DNA from: an uncultured Sphingomonadaceae bacterium
GTDB taxonomy: Bacteria > Pseudomonadota > Alphaproteobacteria > Sphingomonadales > Sphingomonadaceae
DNA: 64,000 bases
Direction of reading: 5' to 3'
Assembly (NCBI GenBank): GCA_937996655.1
Contig: CALKUK010000012.1
Location: forward strand, 1-64,000
Every line of letters begins with the position of its first letter. Position 1 is the stretch's first letter. The notes under the pieces are model-generated. The model was not told the origin of the DNA. It made no database searches and saw only the letters and a list, made by a program, of their open reading frames with translations. This document shows positions 58,929-64,000 of this stretch, one piece after another. The position numbers and the translations under genes were made by a program.

Positions 58929-60758
58929 ATGGGTTCGACCAGCGATATCAACCGGGACGCAACCGCGATGGATGTCGAGGCATTGCGTACGAAGTACCGC
59001 GAAGAGCGTGACAAGCGTTTGCGGCCCGATGCCAATGCCCAATATGTCGAGCTCAAGGGGAAGTTCAAACACTATATCGAAGACCCCTATGCTGATCCGA
59101 ATTTTTGCCGAGATCCGATTGAGGAGAAAGTTGAAGTCCTGATCGTCGGCGGTGGCTTTGGCGGTCTGATACTAGGTGCTAGGCTGCGCGAAGCTGGCGT
59201 TAAGGACCTCAGGATAATCGAGAAGGGCGGCGGCTTCGGCGGGACTTGGTATTGGAACCGCTATCCCGGCGCACAGTGCGACATTGAGTCCTACATTTAT
59301 TTCCCGCTGCTCGAAGAGACTGGCTATATGCCCTCTCAAAAATATAGCTACGGACCCGAAATCCGTGAACATGCGGAGCGGATTGGTCATAAGTTTGACC
59401 TCTACCGAGCCGCCTGTTTTCAGACAGCGATATCGGACATGCGCTGGGACGAAGGCGAGCGCCACTGGATTGTCCGCACCGATCGAGGTGACACGTTCCA
59501 CGCGCAATATGTGGTGATGTCCAGCGGACCGCTAAGTCATCCAAAGCTGCCAGGGATACCGGGGATTGACCGCTTCAAGGGGCATTCGTTCCATTCCAGC
59601 CGCTGGGATTATGAGTACACTGGTGGCGATTGGCAGGGTAAGCTGGACAAATTGGCTGACAAGCGCGTCGCGATTATCGGCACTGGCGCGACTGCAATCC
59701 AAATTGTCCCGCATCTTGGGGCGTCGGCGAAGCAGGTATATGTCTTCCAGCGCACGCCTTCGGCTATTGATGTGCGCGGCAATCGCCCCACCGATCCAGA
59801 ATGGGTGAAGACTTTGACGCCGGGCTGGCAGCGGCGCCGAATGGATAATTTCAATGCCCTGGTGAATGGCGCTCCGCAGGAGGAAGATCTTGTCGGTGAT
59901 GGCTGGACCGAGATCATGAAAAGCATCGCTTTTCTCTATGGAGCAGCTCAGGAAGACGGCCCTTCATCTGGCGAAGTCGATATGGAGGCTATGGCCCGGC
60001 TCGTCGAATTAGCCGACTTTCAGAATACTAGCCGGATCCGCGCCCGGGTGGATACGATCGTAAATGATCCCAAGACTGCTGAAGGTCTGAAAGCGTGGTA
60101 CCGGCAGTTCTGCAAGCGCCCATGTTTCCACGATACCTATCTACAAAGCTTCAATCTCCCAAATGTGGCATTGGTCGATACCAAAGGCCTCGGGGTTGAA
60201 CGGATCACCGAAGATGCGATCGTTTTCGAGGGCATCGAATATCCTGTAGATTGCATCATATTTGCAACCGGGTTTGAGGTCGGCACGGCTTATACCCGCC
60301 GATCTGCCTTCGAAGCCTATGGCAGCGGTGGGGTGTCGCTAAGCGACTATTGGGCAAGTGGCATGCGGACTTTGCATGGCTTTTACAGTCACGGATTTCC
60401 CAATTTATTCCACCTTGGCATGACCCAAAATGCGATCACGCCCAATTTTCCGCACGTGCTTGATGATCAGGCGGAGCACATCAGTGAGATGATCAAGGCG
60501 GCCAAGCAAAAGGGCGCGACGAGGCTTGAGCCGAGTGCCGAAGCCGAGGATGCCTGGGTCCAGACCATCAAGGACAAGATGGCCACCAACCTCGAATTTC
60601 GTCAGGAATGCACTCCAGGCTATTACAATGGGGAGGGTCAGGCTGGCGGCGGTGCAGGGCTGTTCGACGAGCTTTATGCGCCGGGTCCCCTTGATTTCTA
60701 TCAGGTCATCAACGCCTGGCGGGCCAAAGGTGATTATGAAGGCTTAGAAATGAGCTGA
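58929..60758 (+). CDS. Baeyer-Villiger flavin monooxygenase
   Basis: 609 residues. An N-terminal extension of about 70 residues precedes the FAD motif VLIVGGGFGGLILGARL. GGFGGTWYWNRYPGAQCD and the BVMO fingerprint FKGHSFHSSRWDY follow, then the NADPH motif VAIIGTGATAIQIVPHL. The length fits the group of about 600 residues that oxidises macrocyclic or phenyl ketones to esters or lactones. The downstream HSL-type esterase would cleave the product. The substrate is unknown. Confidence 0.92.
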   Translation: MGSTSDINRDATAMDVEALRTKYREERDKRLRPDANAQYVELKGKFKHYIEDPYADPNFCRDPIEEKVEVLIVGGGFGGLILGARLREAGVKDLRIIEKGGGFGGTWYWNRYPGAQCDIESYIYFPLLEETGYMPSQKYSYGPEIREHAERIGHKFDLYRAACFQTAISDMRWDEGERHWIVRTDRGDTFHAQYVVMSSGPLSHPKLPGIPGIDRFKGHSFHSSRWDYEYTGGDWQGKLDKLADKRVAIIGTGATAIQIVPHLGASAKQVYVFQRTPSAIDVRGNRPTDPEWVKTLTPGWQRRRMDNFNALVNGAPQEEDLVGDGWTEIMKSIAFLYGAAQEDGPSSGEVDMEAMARLVELADFQNTSRIRARVDTIVNDPKTAEGLKAWYRQFCKRPCFHDTYLQSFNLPNVALVDTKGLGVERITEDAIVFEGIEYPVDCIIFATGFEVGTAYTRRSAFEAYGSGGVSLSDYWASGMRTLHGFYSHGFPNLFHLGMTQNAITPNFPHVLDDQAEHISEMIKAAKQKGATRLEPSAEAEDAWVQTIKDKMATNLEFRQECTPGYYNGEGQAGGGAGLFDELYAPGPLDFYQVINAWRAKGDYEGLEMS

Positions 60759-60796
60759 GGAGTGGCGCAACGCAAACATTCTTAAGGTGAGATCCA

Positions 60797-61111
60797 ATGT
60801 ACACAGTCATGTGGACCTTTAATGCGCCGGCCGGCATGTCACGCTCCGATATGGATATGATCATCGCTGCGACGGCCCATACCTATCTCGGCATACCTGG
60901 CTTGATCCGCAAATATTATGCCTTGGCCGAAGACGGCTCAACGATGTCAGGCATATATTTGTGGGAGAGCAAAGCTAAAGCTGACGCATTCTACACACCC
61001 GAATGGGTAGACATGGTCACCCAGCGCTGGGCCGGCGTACCTCAACGTCAGGGCTGGGACACGCCGATGATAGTCGAAAGCCGCGAGGGCCGGCTTGTGG
61101 GTGCCGCCTAA
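60797..61111 (+). CDS. YdhR-like small putative monooxygenase
   Basis: 104 residues with a dimeric alpha-beta barrel look: MYTVMWTFNAPAGMSRSD at the start and IYLWESKAKADAFYTPEW. It resembles the YdhR family, suggested to act in aromatic oxidation. It sits between the BVMO and the esterase, so a supporting role in the same route is likely. Confidence 0.75.
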   Translation: MYTVMWTFNAPAGMSRSDMDMIIAATAHTYLGIPGLIRKYYALAEDGSTMSGIYLWESKAKADAFYTPEWVDMVTQRWAGVPQRQGWDTPMIVESREGRLVGAA

Positions 61112-61112
61112 G

Positions 61113-62048
61113 ATGGGCTCACCTTCGCCATTTGATCCGGGGCTGCTCGAGTTCATCCGGCAGGCCGAAGCTGCACCGCTCAATCCCAATGCGACACTGG
61201 CCGAACAGCGAATTGCCTATGTCGCCGCCAGCCGCACCCTCGACCTGCCGCGTGCAAAGGGACTGGTCAGCGAGAACATAGAACTGCCCGGTCCCGAGGG
61301 AGTGGTCCCTGCGCGGGTCTATCGACCGCGTGCCGGGGTCTTGCCGGTGGTCGCCTATTTCCACGGCGGGGGCTTTGTCTTCGGCAACTGCGATAGCCAT
61401 GACAGTATTACAGCGGATTTGGCCGCCGCCGCTGATGCAGCGGTGATCAGCGTTGATTACCGGCTTGCGCCTGAGAACCCTTTTCCTGGAGCCTTCGACG
61501 ATTGCCTAGCGGCGGTGCAGGCTATCTTCAGCAGAGCCAACGACTTGCAATTCGACGCGACCCGGATGGTGGTGGCGGGGGACAGTTCAGGCGGCGAGCT
61601 TGCTGCTGCCATTGCGCTTGCATTGCGCGGCTCTGAAGGACCAACGCTGCGCGGCCAGGTGCTGATTTATCCCATGCTCGGGCTCGATTTCGAAAGCGTA
61701 TCTTGTCGAGATCATGCCGATGCGCCCATGCTTAAGACGTCCGCTGCCCGCGCGCTGGCTGGGCTTTACCTGCCCGGGGGTTTTGCGACTGCCGATTGGC
61801 GTGCTGCGCCTCTTCTCGCCGAAGACTTAGGCGGATTGCCGCCGACTTTCATCACCGTTGCTGAACATGACCCGCTTCGCGATCAGGGTTTGGCCTATGC
61901 TGCGCGATTGGCAGAAGACGACGTTCCAGTATCACTTAGTCGAGCGCCCGGACTGGTCCATAGTTGGCTGCGCGCCCGCGGAATGAGCAGTGCTGCCAGC
62001 TTTGAATTTCGCCGCATCGTTGCCGAACTACGGTTGATGTTGGGCTGA
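61113..62048 (+). CDS. HSL-family alpha/beta-hydrolase esterase
   Basis: 311 residues with HGGGFVFG (oxyanion hole), VDYRLAPENPFPGAFDD, the nucleophile in VAGDSSGGELAAAIAL, Asp in EHDPLRDQG and His in GLVHSWLR. It is cytosolic and probably hydrolyses the ester or lactone made by the monooxygenase. ATG at 61113 lies one base after the YdhR-like stop. Confidence 0.92.
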   Translation: MGSPSPFDPGLLEFIRQAEAAPLNPNATLAEQRIAYVAASRTLDLPRAKGLVSENIELPGPEGVVPARVYRPRAGVLPVVAYFHGGGFVFGNCDSHDSITADLAAAADAAVISVDYRLAPENPFPGAFDDCLAAVQAIFSRANDLQFDATRMVVAGDSSGGELAAAIALALRGSEGPTLRGQVLIYPMLGLDFESVSCRDHADAPMLKTSAARALAGLYLPGGFATADWRAAPLLAEDLGGLPPTFITVAEHDPLRDQGLAYAARLAEDDVPVSLSRAPGLVHSWLRARGMSSAASFEFRRIVAELRLMLG

Positions 62049-62052
62049 AAGA

Positions 62053-62076
62053 GATCACGAACCGTGATCAGATCAC
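62053..62076. promoter_or_regulatory. Inverted repeats after the esterase
   Basis: GATCACG, AAC, CGTGATC is a perfect 7-bp hairpin, overlapping the palindrome GTGATC-A-GATCAC. GAACCGTGATCAAAT recurs at 62128 at the start of the next gene. Role unknown. Confidence 0.4.
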
Positions 62077-62125
62077 TCAAGACATCTCGCCTACTCCAGA
62101 AGCCCCTTCTGAGGAGCTGTTTGAT

Positions 62126-62503
62126 ATGAACCGTGATCAAATTATGCGTCCTGCCCTTGTAGCAGGGGCGATCTTCAATCTTGTCGCCGCAACCATTTTT
62201 CTCTTTCCGGGCTCATTGGGCCGCGTGGCCGACTTGCCCGCTCCAAGTGCTGTCTATCAATCTTGGCTGATCGCCGTGTTCATTGTGATTTTTGCCGGGC
62301 TCTATCTCTGGCTGTCCCGGCGACCTGTGATTGATCGGCAGATGATTGTCTTGGCGGTCTTTGGGAAGATGGGGGTTTTCTGCGTCTCGGTGGCCTGCCT
62401 GCTGCTTGGGGAATTGTCGTTGATGGCATTCACACCAGCGGCAGGCGATTTTCTCTTTGCGCTGCTGTTTTTCTGGTGGCTGAGCGGCGCTGCATCCGAA
62501 TGA
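62126..62503 (+). CDS. Small integral membrane protein, function unknown
   Basis: 125 residues, four predicted helices: PALVAGAIFNLVAATIFLFP, WLIAVFIVIFAGLYLW, IVLAVFGKMGVFCVSVACLLL, FLFALLFFWWLSG. I do not recognise the family. It ends the BVMO unit and is followed by repeat copy 4. Confidence 0.75.
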   Translation: MNRDQIMRPALVAGAIFNLVAATIFLFPGSLGRVADLPAPSAVYQSWLIAVFIVIFAGLYLWLSRRPVIDRQMIVLAVFGKMGVFCVSVACLLLGELSLMAFTPAAGDFLFALLFFWWLSGAASE

Positions 62504-62509
62504 TAAACC

Positions 62510-62542
62510 TGTTCGCATCTTCATTCCGCATGGCGCGCCACT
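62510..62542 (+). repeat. Dispersed intergenic repeat, copy 4
   Basis: TGTTCGCATCTTCATTCC, then GCATGGCGCGCCAC. It begins seven bases after the membrane-protein stop, then CCCGC-GATTTTT-GCGGG forms a hairpin (62547-62563). It is nearly identical to copy 3. Confidence 0.75.
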
Positions 62543-62581
62543 TTTTCCCGCGATTTTTGCGGGGGGCCTTTTCGCCAGTAC

Positions 62582-63307
62582 TTACTTCAGCATGGCGCGG
62601 AATTTCTTCCGCAACAGGATCGCCAACAACCGCTCGTCAATGGGCAGGACCGCTTCGAGAAATGCCGCCGCCTCCTTGGCGGGCGCATCCAGCCAGCGCG
62701 CAGCATATAGGTGCGCAAACTGCTGCACCATGCCATCAATCGCCTGGTTCATGCTCGCCAGATGGCTGGGGCGATAGCCACGATCGCGGGAGGCGCCAAC
62801 TTCGCCATATCGGATGAAGCAATCAACGATCTCACGGTCGGTTTGGGAGATGCTGCGTGCGACACCGCTGCCGTTGATTTCGATCAGCCCAGCCAGCGCA
62901 AGTTCGCTTAAATCACCCTCCGACAGGCGATCCCCGATAAGGTCGGCAATCCTGACCTGGTCGGCCCCCGGCGGGCGGGCCCAATCGGGAAGTTCGTCAC
63001 GCACGCGCCGCAGCAATTGCTGCTGTTCGGGTGAGAAGCCATCAGCATCTTCGCCATTCAGCACCGACTTGATCGCCGTCAGGCTCAAGAAATGATCGCG
63101 CTGCAACTTCTGGATCCAGTGCAGCCGCTCCAGATGTTCCCGCCCATAAATCGCCGTGTTGCGCCCGGACCTTATCGGCGGCGGCAGCAGCCCTTCTGCA
63201 ATGTAGAAGTGGATGGCCTGCCGGCTGAGCTGGGTATGGGCGGTGAGGTCACGCATCTTGAGCGCTTGTGTCGGCGCACTGGCAGCGGGGGCGGGGCGGG
63301 TCTCCAT
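62582..63307 (-). CDS. MerR-family transcriptional regulator
   Basis: 241 residues. The N-terminal MerR HTH is KMRDLTAHTQLSRQAIHFYIAEGLLPPPIRSGRNTAIYG. The C-terminal region is mostly helical and not like metal-binding MerR proteins, suggesting an organic effector. ATG 63307 is preferred over 63364, which would overlap the operator. It is divergent from the thiolase gene and probably controls it. Confidence 0.85.
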   Translation of the reverse strand: METRPAPAASAPTQALKMRDLTAHTQLSRQAIHFYIAEGLLPPPIRSGRNTAIYGREHLERLHWIQKLQRDHFLSLTAIKSVLNGEDADGFSPEQQQLLRRVRDELPDWARPPGADQVRIADLIGDRLSEGDLSELALAGLIEINGSGVARSISQTDREIVDCFIRYGEVGASRDRGYRPSHLASMNQAIDGMVQQFAHLYAARWLDAPAKEAAAFLEAVLPIDERLLAILLRKKFRAMLK

Positions 63308-63344
63308 GCCGCGCACAAGGCCCGTTTCGCGCCAATCTGTCAAG

Positions 63345-63370
63345 TGTATAGCGTTACTTGACACTATACA
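63345..63370. promoter_or_regulatory. MerR-type operator/promoter between regulator and thiolase
   Basis: TGTATAGCGT, six bases, ACACTATACA: 9 of 10 paired. It overlaps a TTGACA -35-like box at 63358 reading toward the thiolase. A TAGGCT -10-like box follows at 63381. Confidence 0.6.
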
Positions 63371-63450
63371 GAGCCAGACCTAGGCTCGGTCATGGAGAGA
63401 GGCGGAGTCGTCAACACCAGTCCAACGGACCGCATGAGGAGCCCTAAGAG

Positions 63451-64000
63451 ATGACGACCATCCATGTCGCGGGCGTCGCGATGACGAAATTCGGCCCCCA
63501 CCCGGGCGCGACGGTCAAGTCGCTCACCGCCGAAGCCGTCACCGCCTGCCTCGCCGACGCAGGGGCAGTGCCGGGCGCGGTCGAGGCGGCCTATTTCTCC
63601 AACACCTTGCAAGGGTTGCTTGAAGGCCAATTGTCCATCCCCGGGCAGATTGCGCTGCGTTCTGCAGGCGTCGAGGGCGTGCCCGTTGTCAATGTCGAAA
63701 ATGCCTGTGCGTCGGGATCGACCGCGCTATGGTTGGCTTGCCAGCATCTGCTTTCGGGTGCTGCCGATATCGTTCTCGCCGTGGGCGTGGAAAAGATGGT
63801 GTTCGAGGCCGAAGCGCAGCGTGCCACCGTGATGCGCGCCTTTGAAGGTGGCATGGATGTGAGCGGTAGCGACGACGCGCTGGCCACACTGACGCGACTG
63901 GGCGCCGGTGTAGAGGGGCCATCGGGGGAAGGCCATCGCACCCGTTTCATGGACATCTACGCCGCCTTATGCCGGGCCCATATGGCGCGCTTTGGCACGA
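63451..64000 (+). CDS. Thiolase family protein (3' end outside window)
   Basis: 183 visible residues starting MTTIHVAGVAMTKFGPHPG. NVENACASGSTALWLACQHL carries the acyl-binding Cys, and VLAVGVEKMVFEAE follows, as in SCP2/lipid-transfer-type thiolases. It may cleave or make acyl-CoA; substrate unknown. The gene continues past the window. Confidence 0.85.
   Translation, partial: MTTIHVAGVAMTKFGPHPGATVKSLTAEAVTACLADAGAVPGAVEAAYFSNTLQGLLEGQLSIPGQIALRSAGVEGVPVVNVENACASGSTALWLACQHLLSGAADIVLAVGVEKMVFEAEAQRATVMRAFEGGMDVSGSDDALATLTRLGAGVEGPSGEGHRTRFMDIYAALCRAHMARFGT

Noticed and set aside
1..64000. CRISPR arrays, rRNA genes or insertion sequences
   Set aside because: No regular spacer-repeat arrays, rRNA-like blocks or DDE-type transposase frames were seen.

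Overview
The window reads as chromosomal DNA of an alphaproteobacterium, most likely a sphingomonad (Sphingomonadales). Supporting signs are high GC, a DUF2155 gene next to an NDUFA12-type complex I gene, a COQ9 gene, RibB with a degenerate RibA half, many TonB-linked functions, and GTCATCCTGAA- and CTTCGACAAGCTCAG-type intergenic palindromes. This assignment comes from gene content only.

Region 1 (1-29.2 kb) is mainly a conserved core: nusG (partial), secE, tRNA-Trp, a GGDEF/EAL protein, a fatty acyl-AMP ligase, recX, a double cold-shock protein, DUF192, NDUFA12, DUF2155, aat, a ParA-like ATPase, arsC, an L,D-transpeptidase, prs, nadE, gltX and a TonB protein behind a Zur-like palindrome. 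It continues with a riboflavin cluster (ribD, ribE, an HTH-RibB fusion, ribH), an ene-reductase, an EamA exporter, a PuuD-like membrane protein, COQ9, feoAB behind a Fur-like site, ssb, a queuosine-precursor transporter and a GT39-like membrane glycosyltransferase, ending at tRNA-Arg(TCT).

Region 2 (29.2-35.3 kb) is an integrated element next to tRNA-Arg. It carries a large serine recombinase running into the tRNA, a 50-residue ORF, an unknown 281-residue protein, two overlapping tyrosine recombinase genes and a small excisionase-like HTH gene. Imperfect 22-bp direct repeats bound it, and the right one is attached to a 3' fragment of a different tRNA gene, tRNA-Gly(GCC).

Region 3 (35.4-45.9 kb) looks like a regulon for using shikimate/quinate esters: a QuiC-type 3-dehydroshikimate dehydratase, a TetR regulator, two secreted esterases, an AAHS-type MFS transporter, a TonB-dependent receptor and a shikimate/quinate dehydrogenase. 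A shared motif close to ACTAACTAGTTCGTA precedes three of the transcription units, and I infer it is the TetR operator. The expected product is protocatechuate.

Region 4 (45.9-64.0 kb) is a chain of catabolic modules: DUF3237 and a propeller-like secreted protein; a YtcJ-like amidohydrolase; an AraC-controlled operon (quinone oxidoreductase, TauD/TfdA dioxygenase, BKACE, small hydrolase, MFS, YeiH, SDR); an AraC regulator beside a Baeyer-Villiger monooxygenase, YdhR-like protein, HSL-type esterase and membrane protein; and a MerR regulator divergent from a thiolase that runs off the end. A dispersed intergenic repeat with the core TTCATTCCGCATGGCGCGCC occurs four times, each time just after the last gene of a plus-strand unit and always in the same orientation. 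This repeat and the TetR-linked ester regulon are the most interesting items in the window.
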